Positions 54,001-63,682 of a stretch of 64,000 nt of DNA are shown piece by piece. The stretch's first letter is position 1. The number at the start of each line of letters is the position of its first letter. The DNA is taken from the NCBI RefSeq assembly GCF_009930875.1, contig NZ_CP025249.1:372001-436000 (forward strand), given 5' to 3'. Source of the stretch: Actinomyces sp. 432 (GTDB lineage: Bacteria > Actinomycetota > Actinomycetes > Actinomycetales > Actinomycetaceae). A model generated the notes under the pieces. It saw nothing but the letters and a program-made list of their open reading frames with translations. It was not told the DNA's origin and made no database searches. Both the position numbers and the translations under genes were made by a program.

Positions 54001-57000
54001 CCGTACATTGCCGCCGGCGCTAACTGCACCGTCAGCGAGACCGCGCCCACCGGCTCCGAGGGCCTGACCGACGCCTCCTACAAGTGGAACGCCGGCCCCG
54101 ATGACCAGACCGTCACCGTCCAGGGCGACCGCACCGAGCAGGTCACCGTCACCAACACCTGGCAGCGCGACTACGGTGACTTCACCATCACCAAGCAGCT
54201 GACCGACCTGGACGGCCAGGGCGCCGACAACACCTACACCGGCACCTGGACCTGCACGCACCCCGGCGACGACGACGCCACCGGCACCTGGTCGGTGACC
54301 GGCTCCGGCGCCGCCACGCTGAACGTCACCTCCGGGCCCGCCACCGCTAACGGAACCAGCGCCGCCGTGCTGCTGGGCTCCACCTGCACGGTCACCGAGG
54401 ACGATCCCGGCGCCCCCAGCGCCGCCGACTCCTCCTACGTGTTCTCCACCGCCGGCGCCACCTCCGGCCCGGTCACAATTGACCCGGACACCCGCACCGG
54501 CAACGTGGACGTCACCAACGTCGTCGCCCGCACCACCGGCGGGCTGACCATCACCAAGAGCGTGGAGGGCGCCGAGGCCGGCGCCGGCTTCCAGGACACC
54601 GACTTCACCTTCAACTACACCTGCACGCCGCTCAGCGGCGAGGCCATCAGCGGCACCGCCACCGTGCGGGCCGGCCAGGTAACCGAGCCCATCACCGGCA
54701 TCCCCGAGGGCTCGTCCTGCACGGTCACTGAGAACACGGACGCCCTCCCCGCCGCCATCGACCCCTACCGCTGGGACGGAGACGGCACATCCATGACCGC
54801 CACGCCGTCGAGTGGGGCGAGTGTGTCCGCGGACGGCGCGAGCATCACCTTCACCATGCCCGGCGGCGAGGACGCGGGCGTGGCCGTGGCCGCCACCAAC
54901 ACCATGAGTGAGCGCTACGGCTCCATCCAGGTCACCAAGACCGTGGCTGACGGCAGCGACAGCATAAAGACGAATGGCTTCACCGGCGCCGGGGAGAAGC
55001 TCTTCCCCATCACCGTCACCTGCGACGGCGCCCAGGCCTACTCCGGGTCCCTCGCCGACGGCGAGACCATTACGGTCAGCGACATCCCGCTCGGCCAGAC
55101 CTGCACGGTCACCGAGGGCACCATCAGCGGCGGCCTGGCAGACGGCTCCTACGCCTGGGGCGCGCCCACCATCACCGACCCGGTCACCGTCACCAGCGAG
55201 GACGCCTCCTCCGGCACCGTCACCGTCACCAACACCATTGAGCGCGTGCGCGCCGACGTGAACCTGAGCAAGGTGCTCTCCGGCGAGCTGGCCACCCAGT
55301 TCGGCGCCGACAACACCTACTCCGGCACCTTCACCTGCACCCATGAGGGTGACGCCGACGTGACCGGCACCTGGAGCGTGGAAGGCGCCGGCAAGGCCGC
55401 CATCACCTACGACGGCGGCCAGGCCCCGTTCGTCGACTCCACCTGCACGCCCACCGAGGACCTGGACGCCTCCGGCGCCCCGGACACCGACCCCTCCTTC
55501 TCCTGGGGCGAGCCCACCCACGACGCCGCCACCGTGACGGCGGACGGGACCGCCACCATGACGGTCACTAACACCGTGAACCGCGACATGGGTTCCCTGA
55601 CCGCTGCGAAGACGGTCAGCGGGGAGACGAACGGGCTTAAGGACAGCCAGACCTTCACCCTGAACGCCACCTGCACCGCACCCGGCGTGGACGGGGAGCT
55701 CACCGCCACCGCCACCGTGGCGGACGGCGATACCGGCGTCGCCTTCGACCGGGAGATCCCGGCCGGCTGGACCTGCGTCATCAGTGAGGTCACACCCACC
55801 CAGGACCAGCTCAAGGACTCCTCCTACGCCTGGGACATGGTCACGGTCTTCCCCGACGAGGTCACCGTCACCAAGGGTGAGACCGTGGAGGTGGCCGCCA
55901 CCAACACGATCCGGCGCGTCACCTCCTCCCTGAGCCTGAACAAGGCCTACGGGAATGGCCTGTCCGACGGTGTCGTCGTGGACGACTCCTTCTCCGGCGA
56001 CATCGCCTGCCACTACGACGACGCCCAGGGCACCAGCCAGGACTGGAGCCTGACCTGGACCGCCGACGGCGCAGGCGCAGCCACCATCGACGGCCTGCCG
56101 GAGGACGGCCTGCCGCTGGGCACCGTCTGCTCCGCCACCGAGGAGGCTCCCACCCAGGACCAGTTGAAGGACATCTCCTACCGTTGGGCCGAGCCGACCG
56201 TCTCCGACCCGGTCACCATCGGGGCGGACGCCGCCGCGAACACGCTCACCGTCACCAACGACGCCGAGCGCGCCGCCCAGCCGCTCACCGTCACCAAGGC
56301 CTACGCCGGCATCGACGGCGCCCTGAACGACGGCGCCACCGTGCACGGCGGATGGTCCTGCACCCAGGCGGACGGCAGCGAGGTCGGCGGACGCTGGGAG
56401 CTGCCCGCCACGGGCGGCGCCACCACTATCGCCACCGGCGCCACCGGCGCCACCGTGTACGCGGGCGCCGACTGCACCCTCACCGAGGACACGCCCATCG
56501 ACACCGCCGGGCTGAAGGACGTCTCCTACGCGTGGAACAACCCCGTCTACGATGTCGCCGCCGATGGGCAGGCCTTCACCGACGGCAACACGCTGACTGG
56601 CATTGCCCAGGACTCCGACCCGGTGCTGCGGGTAACCAACTCCACCGAGCGCATCTACGGCGCCCTGGCCATCAACAAGCTCGTCGAAGGGCTCGACGGC
56701 GTCACCGCGGCCGAATCCAACACCTACGCGGGCACCTGGTCCTGCACCGCCCCTGACGGCACCGGCAACGAGGGCACCTGGCGGGTCACCGGCGGCGGCA
56801 GCGCCACCCTGACCGGCGACTACACGCAGATCCTGGTCGGCTCGGCCTGCACGGTCACCGAGACCGGCCGCCCGACCACCCCGGTGGTCGGCGACCCGTC
56901 CTACCAGTGGACCGACCCCGAGCTCGACGGCGACTACGGCACCGTCACCCAGGCGCAGACCATCGCCCGGGAGGCCACCTCCACCGCGGAGGTCACCAAT

Positions 57001-59361
57001 GCCGCCGCGCAGCGCCTCTTGGCCACCGGCTTCACCGTCAACAAGGCCATCTCCGGGGCCACCGACGGCGCCACCGGTGAGGGATACACGGTGGACTACA
57101 CCTGCACCGCCGGCCAGGACACCTTCACCGGCACCCTCACCCTGCCCGCCGACGGCACTGCCGTCGCCGTGGAGGGCGTGCCCGTGGGCGCCACCTGCAC
57201 CCTTACCGAGGCGGCCCCCGGGGACGACGCCCTCGCCGCGCCCGCGGACGGCTCCTTCACCTGGACCGACCCCATGACCTACGCGGTCGAGGGCGCTGAC
57301 GCCGACACCTCCACCCCCGGAGCGGTCACCTTCACCCTGCCCGCCGGGGCTGACGCCGCCGTGGCTGCCACGGTCACCAACGACGTCGTCCCGCACGCCG
57401 GCGTGAACAAGACCTTCACGGGCACCACCAAGCACCTGGACGCCGACGGCAACTGGACCGGCGAGACCTGGGACGTCACCTACGAGGTGAGCGTCACCAA
57501 CCCCTCGCAGGTGCAGGGCCTCACCTATGACCTGGTGGACACCCCGACCGTCCCCGAGGGCACCACGCTGAACTCCATCACCGTCACCGGCGGTGCCCTG
57601 GAGGACGCGCTCACCCAGGAGGCCGGGCCCGTGACCGTGGTCGAAGGTGCGGCGCTGCCGGCCGGCGCCACCCACACCTACACCGTGGTGCTGAACGTGA
57701 CCGCGCCGGACACCGGCGTACCCGGCGTCGAGGCGGACCAGTGCAGCGCGCAGGCCGCCACCGACGGCAACGCCATCCACAACACCGCCACCGTCACCTC
57801 TGGCGAGGTCACCGACACCGCCGAGGACTGCGGCGACGTGCCCACCAACCCGAAGTTCTCGGCACGCAAGGACGGCGTTGACGTGGTCCGCAACGGGGAC
57901 ACCTACACCGCCACCTACACGGTGACGGTGGAGAACACCTCCCGGGCCGACAGCCAGATCATCGCCGACGTCACCGACGCTCCGGCACTGCCGCAGACCG
58001 CCAAGATCACCGGCGTCGCCGTACTGGAGAACGGGGAGACCGCCGCGGACGCCCGGATTCCCGGCATCACCGACGGCGTGCTGGACGGGCCCATCACCCT
58101 GGCCCGGGCCGGCTCCGGCCCCGTGCTGGCCGGCGGTACCGCCGGTGAGGACGGTGCCGTCACCGGTGGCGGCACTCGCGTGATCACCGTCCAGGTGAGC
58201 TTCACCGTGGACTCCGCCGCCGCGGACTTCGAGGACACCGACTACCAGTGCGGCCACGAGCGCGCCGATGGCGCCCCCGCCGGCCTGGTCAACACCACCG
58301 CCATGACGGGCGACACCGACGGCGATGCCAACAACACCGCCTGCCTGGACCTCACGCCCCGGCTGACCACATCCAAGTCCGTCGCCACAACCGGCGTGGG
58401 AACCACCTCCAGCTTCGACGTCTCCTACACCATCACGGTGACCAACGAGGGCGAGCTGGCCCAGTCCACCGGGCTGCTGAGAGACAAGCCGGACTTCGCG
58501 CCCGGCCTGGATATCGAGCGCGTGACCGTGACCGCCCCCGGCGGGGAGCCGGTCGCAGCCGAGCCCGACGCGGAGGGCTACTACACCGTCACCGACGGCG
58601 ACGTGATCGCACCCGGGCAGACGGCCCAGTACACGATCACCGTCACGGTGAGCGTGGACCCGAGCAACGCTGACTACTCGGAGGAGCTGCTGGAGTGCTC
58701 CGTGGAGGCGGACGGCACCCGCACCCCCGGCCACGGCCTGTTCAACGAGGTCTACCCGACCGACGGGCGCGACGCCTCCGGGCGCTCGGACAACACCGCG
58801 TGCGAGCCGGTCACCCCGGATGCCGGCAAACGCATCATCACGCTGCGCAAGACCGGCACCCAGGTGCAGGCGGACGGCACCACTAACCTGCCCGGCGCCG
58901 AGTTCGACATCTACGACGTCGACCCGAGCGCGGATGGTGCCACCCCGATCGCGGGCGGCGTGAGCGTGGACCCGGTGGACGGCTCCCTGTTCACCTCCGC
59001 GGGATTGCCCATCAACCGCGACTACTGGGTGGTTGAGACCAAGGCGCCCGCCGGGCACAGCCTGCTGCCGCGGCCCATCCAGTTCCACCTGAGTGTGGAC
59101 GCCGATGGCAACACCACCATCACGCTCGCGCAGACCAACCTGACGTCGGACACCATCAAAGTGATCCCCGCCGTCACCGACGCCGACGGCAACGTCATCA
59201 CCGCCATCGGCATCAACATTCACGATGTCGAGACCGGCACGCTGCCCCTGTCGGGCGGCCGCGGAATCGGCGTGTACGTGGCCTGGGCCGGCCTGCTGCT
59301 CACCGCGGCACTGGTCCTGACCATCACCCAGACTTCTCGACGTCGGGCCCGTAGGGCCTGA
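51010..59361 (+). CDS. Giant fimbrial tip/adhesin protein
   Basis: A 2,783-residue wall-anchored surface protein. Signal peptide residues 1-46 (ends ARA-A). A distinct head of about 450 residues (Cys/Tyr-rich, less GC-rich DNA) is followed by about 14 repeats of roughly 110 residues, each opening with a strand such as SIQINKAVSD and ending VTNT, matching DUF5979-type Ig-like domains. Three DUF11-like domains and a SpaA-like domain (EFDIYDVD...VVETKAPAGHS) follow. The C-terminal sorting signal is LPLSGG plus TM plus RRRARRA (LPxTG-like, Ser for Thr). Start 51010 has GGAGAAG 6 bases upstream. First gene of the fimbrial operon, so probably the tip adhesin. Confidence 0.85.
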   Translation: MRHAAPLRSRRAPYRFKSAAVLTVLAMFASAFIGGVVLPVQPTARAAEADIVLGQATAVQRDVRTSVYPTPAEAYEKSCVRYSPQGAGYSTGSVTSSSGEFASFGYGYKQYNSCPPTYSADLQSTVGLRPERTDSVPAGTPFLVATMRHGNNPVIGIGGRPVTVVDGVMEIQLGEVKSTFPWTLTETNNTCRSTFDAEGRYVADGSGAYAYDKNGKIGPRATGAWYGNDWYWYSDFHYAYNRTGSLVSFVDGDESARGDSGAAIYDEFGRSCEDDVLEVNSALPGSYGYTVDGITYKLKLWGFVNNGDNSVCSTDLAGKPVERTFVTKEGEETFGCLYGSMEQARAVTFAKYVTTDPSLEGSINEIPTFDFENASAAGSVALPEWGDINSLTPTGWGVAGTVTDPRTYELLAPDDEAAVRENITNPVTQTSSGWQLAGVECRTEDGVLLHRDGGVFTDVALDRATNTLDLDSTQLAQDQRNTAITCTWHNEYVGRSQLTLVKEIDGMTFPAVSEKNWTLTATPTQTSEEGAAFPYRTISGLSGEDSVTGQWTRSGTYTLSEATTGNVEGFSQQGDWQCVNQNGDAVSVTDSQVTLAPNQRVTCTVTNTFKTGSIQINKAVSDPDGGLTDQDKTFTGTYDCGSANGRDFTGTWSATTSKPAVISGLPVGASCAITEDAPSGDLKDDSYEWTTPRIDNSSVVVPTAPAAGQVNVTNTIVRNTGTINVNKVVEPEDETAAGGWTGSPDRTFAVSYTCDGDGGSGTLDVSTGTPATLTVPAGTNCSFSEAAPETADGDFKDSSYEWTGAGSFDNSSVTAGKDSSDSITVTNTYKRVLVDLKLAKRVDGEGYNGGDATFAIDYDCGADYAGTVNVANGATSTVQVPRGALCTVSEPAASLNEDLLADAYDWGAPSYEGLDAAEGTMVSAADGGKTVTVVNPTEAAWGKVAVTKNVEPDAGPVTAGTTFPVTVTCDAPAQGETENYTGTFDLSATGSTATGTTPYIAAGANCTVSETAPTGSEGLTDASYKWNAGPDDQTVTVQGDRTEQVTVTNTWQRDYGDFTITKQLTDLDGQGADNTYTGTWTCTHPGDDDATGTWSVTGSGAATLNVTSGPATANGTSAAVLLGSTCTVTEDDPGAPSAADSSYVFSTAGATSGPVTIDPDTRTGNVDVTNVVARTTGGLTITKSVEGAEAGAGFQDTDFTFNYTCTPLSGEAISGTATVRAGQVTEPITGIPEGSSCTVTENTDALPAAIDPYRWDGDGTSMTATPSSGASVSADGASITFTMPGGEDAGVAVAATNTMSERYGSIQVTKTVADGSDSIKTNGFTGAGEKLFPITVTCDGAQAYSGSLADGETITVSDIPLGQTCTVTEGTISGGLADGSYAWGAPTITDPVTVTSEDASSGTVTVTNTIERVRADVNLSKVLSGELATQFGADNTYSGTFTCTHEGDADVTGTWSVEGAGKAAITYDGGQAPFVDSTCTPTEDLDASGAPDTDPSFSWGEPTHDAATVTADGTATMTVTNTVNRDMGSLTAAKTVSGETNGLKDSQTFTLNATCTAPGVDGELTATATVADGDTGVAFDREIPAGWTCVISEVTPTQDQLKDSSYAWDMVTVFPDEVTVTKGETVEVAATNTIRRVTSSLSLNKAYGNGLSDGVVVDDSFSGDIACHYDDAQGTSQDWSLTWTADGAGAATIDGLPEDGLPLGTVCSATEEAPTQDQLKDISYRWAEPTVSDPVTIGADAAANTLTVTNDAERAAQPLTVTKAYAGIDGALNDGATVHGGWSCTQADGSEVGGRWELPATGGATTIATGATGATVYAGADCTLTEDTPIDTAGLKDVSYAWNNPVYDVAADGQAFTDGNTLTGIAQDSDPVLRVTNSTERIYGALAINKLVEGLDGVTAAESNTYAGTWSCTAPDGTGNEGTWRVTGGGSATLTGDYTQILVGSACTVTETGRPTTPVVGDPSYQWTDPELDGDYGTVTQAQTIAREATSTAEVTNAAAQRLLATGFTVNKAISGATDGATGEGYTVDYTCTAGQDTFTGTLTLPADGTAVAVEGVPVGATCTLTEAAPGDDALAAPADGSFTWTDPMTYAVEGADADTSTPGAVTFTLPAGADAAVAATVTNDVVPHAGVNKTFTGTTKHLDADGNWTGETWDVTYEVSVTNPSQVQGLTYDLVDTPTVPEGTTLNSITVTGGALEDALTQEAGPVTVVEGAALPAGATHTYTVVLNVTAPDTGVPGVEADQCSAQAATDGNAIHNTATVTSGEVTDTAEDCGDVPTNPKFSARKDGVDVVRNGDTYTATYTVTVENTSRADSQIIADVTDAPALPQTAKITGVAVLENGETAADARIPGITDGVLDGPITLARAGSGPVLAGGTAGEDGAVTGGGTRVITVQVSFTVDSAAADFEDTDYQCGHERADGAPAGLVNTTAMTGDTDGDANNTACLDLTPRLTTSKSVATTGVGTTSSFDVSYTITVTNEGELAQSTGLLRDKPDFAPGLDIERVTVTAPGGEPVAAEPDAEGYYTVTDGDVIAPGQTAQYTITVTVSVDPSNADYSEELLECSVEADGTRTPGHGLFNEVYPTDGRDASGRSDNTACEPVTPDAGKRIITLRKTGTQVQADGTTNLPGAEFDIYDVDPSADGATPIAGGVSVDPVDGSLFTSAGLPINRDYWVVETKAPAGHSLLPRPIQFHLSVDADGNTTITLAQTNLTSDTIKVIPAVTDADGNVITAIGINIHDVETGTLPLSGGRGIGVYVAWAGLLLTAALVLTITQTSRRRARRA

Positions 59362-59430
59362 ACCGCCGGGAACAGCCAGGGGCCAACCGGGCAGCCGGGT
59401 AACCCACAACCACATCAACGAGGAGAACCC

Positions 59431-61089
59431 ATGTCATCCCTCACCAGGCGCCGTTGCGCTGGCCTCGCCGCGGCGGTGGCCCTTGCAATCGGTGGTGCGG
59501 TCGCGGCGCCCGTCGCCACGGCTGCCCCGGTGTCGGCCATTATTGCCGCCGACACGACCGAAACGGTCAACACGGCCACGATTGACGCCAATGCGACGTC
59601 GACTCTGACCATCCACAAGCTCTCGCAGACCGAGTCCAACGGCACCAGCGCTGGCAACGGCTTGGAGGACTCCAGCGCCACCGGCGACCCGGTCTCCGGC
59701 GTCACCTTCACCGTCACCAAGCTCAACTTCGATCTGACCACCCAGGCTGGCTGGCAGGCACTCGCCGATCTGAACGGTAGCGCTGCGGCAGCTGCCGACT
59801 ACAAGACCAGCACCGTTTACACGGACACGACCAACGGTTCTGGCCTGGCCACGTTCTCGGACCTGCCGGTGGGTGCCTACCTGGTTTCAGAGTCGTCGAC
59901 CCCGGCGAACGTCACCCCGGCGGAGGACTTCATCGTCACCCTGCCGATGACCGACCCGACCGACCAGGCGGCTTGGAACTACGACGTCCACGTCTACCCG
60001 AAGAACTCTATCGTTGACTCCAAAAAGGAGGTCAGCGATGTCACGTCGCCGTCGGTTGGCGACACGGTGACCTACACGATCAAGGCGGACGTGCCCAAGC
60101 TTGACGTTGCCGGTGGCGCCACGATCAAGAACTACCAGATTGTTGACCCGCTTGACCCCCGTCTGGACTACTCGGACACGACTGTCTCCATGATTGGAGA
60201 GGGCGCGGTGTCCCTCGCTGAGGGTACGGACTACAGCATCGTCTCCGCCGCCGGCGCGGACGGTAAGACCTACGTGACCGTCACCTTTACCGAGGCCGGC
60301 CGCAAGAAGATTGCGGAGGCCCGCGACGCCGGTGACGCCAGCACCCAGGTGCAGGTGGTCATCAACGCCGTCGTTAAGGAGATCAGCAGTGGCTCCAGCG
60401 CGATCAGCAACGAGGCCTACCTGATCCCCAACGACTCACAGACCAGCTGGGATCCCGAGCGTCCGACCCCCGACGTTCCCGGTGAGCCCAGCGACGAGGT
60501 CAACTCCTACTTCGGCAAGGTGGCGATCACGAAGACCGGTACCGACAACGCTGAGGCTGCGAAGTACGCCGGTGCGCAGTTCCAGGTCTACCAGTGCACG
60601 CCGACCGGCGCCTCCCAGGGCGGCGTGGTCAAGCGCGCCGACGCCGGCATTAAAGGTGACGCGCTGACTGCAACTGAGGTAGTTGGCGGCACCGCCACTG
60701 CCGAAACTGCCACCTTCACTACCGGCTCGGACGGCACCGTGACCATCGACGGCCTCCAGACGAACGACTTCATCAACAACGCCGACGTCGCCAGCCCGGA
60801 CTGGTACTGCCTGGTGGAGACCAAGGCACCCGAGGGCTACGAGCTCCAGAATGGTGTGATTACCTTCCAGGTGCTGAAGGCCAATGTCATCGCCAACACT
60901 GACGCGGACGGGAACGTCCTGGCCTACACCCTGGACGTGACGGTCACCGATGTTCCCTCCAACGCCGGCTTCCGCCTGCCGCTGACCGGTGCCAACGGGA
61001 TCCTGTTCGTAACCGTCGCCGGCATTCTGCTGGTCGCTGGTGCGGTGCTGCTCGCGGTGTACAACAAGCGCCGCAGCGCCGAGGGCTGA
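59431..61089 (+). CDS. fimP: Major fimbrial shaft pilin (FimP/FimA-like)
   Basis: A 552-residue sortase-polymerised pilin. Signal peptide residues 1-32. The pilin motif with the linking Lys is in VHVYPKN (near residue 190), the E-box Glu in YCLVETKAPEGYEL (near 463) and the sorting signal LPLTG near 516, followed by TM and KRRSAEG. Order tip, shaft, class C sortase is that of Actinomyces fimQ-fimP-srtC1; type 1 versus type 2 cannot be settled by eye. GAGGAG precedes the ATG. Confidence 0.9.
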   Translation: MSSLTRRRCAGLAAAVALAIGGAVAAPVATAAPVSAIIAADTTETVNTATIDANATSTLTIHKLSQTESNGTSAGNGLEDSSATGDPVSGVTFTVTKLNFDLTTQAGWQALADLNGSAAAAADYKTSTVYTDTTNGSGLATFSDLPVGAYLVSESSTPANVTPAEDFIVTLPMTDPTDQAAWNYDVHVYPKNSIVDSKKEVSDVTSPSVGDTVTYTIKADVPKLDVAGGATIKNYQIVDPLDPRLDYSDTTVSMIGEGAVSLAEGTDYSIVSAAGADGKTYVTVTFTEAGRKKIAEARDAGDASTQVQVVINAVVKEISSGSSAISNEAYLIPNDSQTSWDPERPTPDVPGEPSDEVNSYFGKVAITKTGTDNAEAAKYAGAQFQVYQCTPTGASQGGVVKRADAGIKGDALTATEVVGGTATAETATFTTGSDGTVTIDGLQTNDFINNADVASPDWYCLVETKAPEGYELQNGVITFQVLKANVIANTDADGNVLAYTLDVTVTDVPSNAGFRLPLTGANGILFVTVAGILLVAGAVLLAVYNKRRSAEG

Positions 61090-61140
61090 GCAGCGAACGC
61101 GTAGGCGCAGTGCCTGATCGCTAACGCATCTCCAATACGC

Positions 61141-61187
61141 GCGGCGGCGTGTACGAATCGGATGACTCCGGGCGTACACGCCGCCGC
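61141..61187 (+). terminator. Intercistronic 15-bp-stem hairpin between pilin and sortase genes
   Basis: GCGGCGGCGTGTACG (61141-61155) and CGTACACGCCGCCGC (61173-61187) are perfect complements around a 17-base loop, in the 240-bp gap before the sortase gene. Without a T run it may be an attenuator or RNA-stability element lowering sortase relative to pilin. Confidence 0.6.
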
Positions 61188-61331
61188 CGTCACCAAGACG
61201 TATCTTCTAATGCCGCTCCCGGTCCCATAGGATTCCGAGTTGAGTGGCGAGCCGCCGCGCTGATAGAGGCATGCTCTTGGCTCAGCGTTTCCGGGCTCAT
61301 GCCGATTCATAAGCGAGTTATAAGGAAGAAT

Positions 61332-62537
61332 ATGGGCCAGACGCCTACAGTCGTAGATCTTTTGGATGCGCCGCCCCGGGACGACGCTAGCTCCGGATAC
61401 TCCGCCAGTGCGCAAGGTGGCGGTGCCCAACCCCCAGAGAAGTCTGGCGGCCGCCCGAGTGGAACGGCCAACCGCGGTAACTCCCTTATCAGTCTGCTTC
61501 CCTTCATCTTGGCACTGGCTGGTGCCCTTGTGCTGGCATATCCGGTCCTGGCCACACAACACAACAATGCCCGCCAGCAGGCGATCGCCGATCAGTACCA
61601 GGCACAGATGGACTCTGTAAGTCCTGACGTGCTTGCCGCCGAGCTGGCCAGTGCAGATGCGTACAATCAGGAACTCGCCTCCTCGCCGATCCTCGACCCC
61701 TGGCTCGACCAGCAGCGCCCCGACACCCCCCAGTACCAGGCCTACCTGGCCGAGCTGGACCTGGACGAGGTCATGGCCCAGATTGTCATCCCCAAGATTC
61801 ACGTGGACCTGCCGATTTACCACGGCACCGATGCCGATACCCTCGCTCACGGAGTGGGCCATCTCTTCGGCACTGCTCTGCCCGTGGGCGGTACCTCCAC
61901 TCACTCCGTGCTCACCGGCCACACCGGTCTGGGGTCAGCCACCCTCTTTGATGACCTAACCGAGCTGGAGGAGGGAGACGCCTTCTACATCACTGTTGCC
62001 GGCCGTACGCTCAAGTATGAGGTCAACGACATCCGGGTCGTGCTGCCTACTGAAACTGAGTCGTTGAATAAGGTCCCTGGGGAGGACCTGGTCACTCTGA
62101 TCACCTGCACCCCCTACGGAATCAACACCCACCGCTTGCTTGTTACTGGCACGCGCGTGCCGATGGACCCGGTGCAGGCGGCGGCAGAGAAGGCGGCGGC
62201 TACGCCTGCACCTATGCGACCGTGGATGCTATGGCTGATCGGGGCAGTTGTCTTGATCCTTTCAGTTCTTGCAGTATCCGCCGGGCGTGCGGCGTGGCGC
62301 CACGCGAAGCGCAGGCAGGTTGCGGGTGCTGAGGCTCGGACTGAGCCTGCGGCGCACGGAGACATCACTTCCGTACCTACAGGCGAGGGCACGGTTCCGG
62401 AGGATCTAACCGAGTTCCTGTCCCCCTACCTGGAGGCGATGAAGGATCAGCGTAAGCCTTCAGCTGGTACGCAGGATAAAGCCGTATCATCCGGGCCTAA
62501 TGACGAATCCCAATCTCCGTCCGGAAAGCATCCCTGA
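61332..62537 (+). CDS. srtC: Class C (pilus-polymerising) sortase
   Basis: A 401-residue membrane transpeptidase. TM near residues 56-77, then the lid motif DPW at 122-124 that blocks the active site in class C enzymes. Catalytic His197 (TGHTGLGSATLF), Cys259 (TLITCTPYG) and a late Arg (HRLLVTGTR) are present; a C-terminal TM (about 300-320) and a charged tail follow. ATG 61332 has AAGGAAGA upstream. It would polymerise the pilin and attach the tip protein. Confidence 0.95.
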   Translation: MGQTPTVVDLLDAPPRDDASSGYSASAQGGGAQPPEKSGGRPSGTANRGNSLISLLPFILALAGALVLAYPVLATQHNNARQQAIADQYQAQMDSVSPDVLAAELASADAYNQELASSPILDPWLDQQRPDTPQYQAYLAELDLDEVMAQIVIPKIHVDLPIYHGTDADTLAHGVGHLFGTALPVGGTSTHSVLTGHTGLGSATLFDDLTELEEGDAFYITVAGRTLKYEVNDIRVVLPTETESLNKVPGEDLVTLITCTPYGINTHRLLVTGTRVPMDPVQAAAEKAAATPAPMRPWMLWLIGAVVLILSVLAVSAGRAAWRHAKRRQVAGAEARTEPAAHGDITSVPTGEGTVPEDLTEFLSPYLEAMKDQRKPSAGTQDKAVSSGPNDESQSPSGKHP

Positions 62538-63597
62538 CGGCGCCCGGCGCCCCGGCGCCGCCCCGCGCCAGGGCGGGCGGCTGCGGCTCCTTGCGGGTGT
62601 GCTCGCCCTCGGCTGCTTCGCGGGCGTTATCGGGGTCTGGTGGCTCTCGGTGGCGAACCCGACCGGTCAGGCCATGGAGCAGGCGGCCTTCGCCGGCTCG
62701 TTGATAGGGGCGCGCTTCGTCTCCGACCACGCCCGCAGCCTGCTGCACATAGTCTCCCTCCCCGCAGCGATCGGGCTCGTGCTGGTAGTACTGGTGGGAG
62801 CCCTATGGCGGGGCAGCAGGCGCAGGGCACTGTGGGCGGCGACCGCCGTCGTCGCCATCAATCTCTCCACCCAGGTGCTGAAGTACCTGGTCCTGTGGCG
62901 CCCGGACTACGGGCTGTCCCAGCGGTTCGGCGGTATGAACACCCTGCCCTCCGGGCACACCGCGGTGGCGGCTTCCGCCGCGGTCGCCCTCATCCTGGTC
63001 ACCCGGCCTCAGTGGCGCTCGGGCGCGGCCGGGGCGGGGGCCCTACTGGCCGCCGCCATGGGCTACTCGACGCTCGTGTGCCAGTGGCATCGCCCCGGAG
63101 ACGTAATCGCCGCCCTGCTGCTGGCAACCGCATGGGGCTCCCTGGCGGTCGCCGGCGGCGCCTGGGCGGATGAGGAGGAGACCACAGCGGAGCCTGCCCG
63201 GACCCAGCAGGCCAGCACCCTGCGGGGACCCGCAACCGGACAGCCCCTACCCCCGCAGGCCGTCCTCCCGCAGGCGCCGGCGCCTCGCCGCCGCATGCCG
63301 GGACGCGCGCTCGGGCAACGCACGCCCGGCGCTGCCATCCTGCTCGGGCTCGGCATCCTCGCGGGTGCCGCGGCCCTGGTGCTGGCGGTGCTCAACTGGC
63401 AAGGCGTCATGGCTGCAGGCGGAACACCCACCCCCGCCACCATTCAGGCCCTGGGCCGTACCGGCACGTTCATCGCCTACGCGGCCGGGGCTGTGGGAAC
63501 TGTCGCCGTGGCCTGCACGGGCATGGGGGCGCTCGCCCTGCTCACCCCGCGGGAGGCCGGACAGGGCGGGGCGCTAACGCGCCCGTACGCGGGGTAG
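62500..63597 (+). CDS. PAP2-family membrane phosphatase
   Basis: A 365-residue polytopic protein of the phosphatidic-acid-phosphatase type 2 superfamily. The three motifs are visible: KYLVLWRPDYG (K..RP-like), LPSGHTA, and a late H..D (QWHRPGDV). About six TM segments and a Pro/Ala-rich cytoplasmic stretch (residues 220-265) are present. ATG 62500 overlaps the sortase 3' end by 38 bp in another frame, so it is probably coupled to the fimbrial operon. Possible roles are undecaprenyl pyrophosphate or lipid phosphate hydrolysis. Confidence 0.87.
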   Translation: MTNPNLRPESIPDGARRPGAAPRQGGRLRLLAGVLALGCFAGVIGVWWLSVANPTGQAMEQAAFAGSLIGARFVSDHARSLLHIVSLPAAIGLVLVVLVGALWRGSRRRALWAATAVVAINLSTQVLKYLVLWRPDYGLSQRFGGMNTLPSGHTAVAASAAVALILVTRPQWRSGAAGAGALLAAAMGYSTLVCQWHRPGDVIAALLLATAWGSLAVAGGAWADEEETTAEPARTQQASTLRGPATGQPLPPQAVLPQAPAPRRRMPGRALGQRTPGAAILLGLGILAGAAALVLAVLNWQGVMAAGGTPTPATIQALGRTGTFIAYAAGAVGTVAVACTGMGALALLTPREAGQGGALTRPYAG

Positions 63598-63682
63598 CGA
63601 CCGTGCGCCCGGGCGCGTGCTCGCGAGGCGGGGCCTCGCCCGAGTGACGGTGCGCAGCAGCGGCGGGTGGCACACTGGGGTT

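Noticed and set aside
52240..59418. A 2,392-codon open frame antisense to the tip adhesin
   Set aside because: Its Gly/Val/Asp-rich monotony mirrors the GC-biased codons of the sense repeats; no start or motif supports it.
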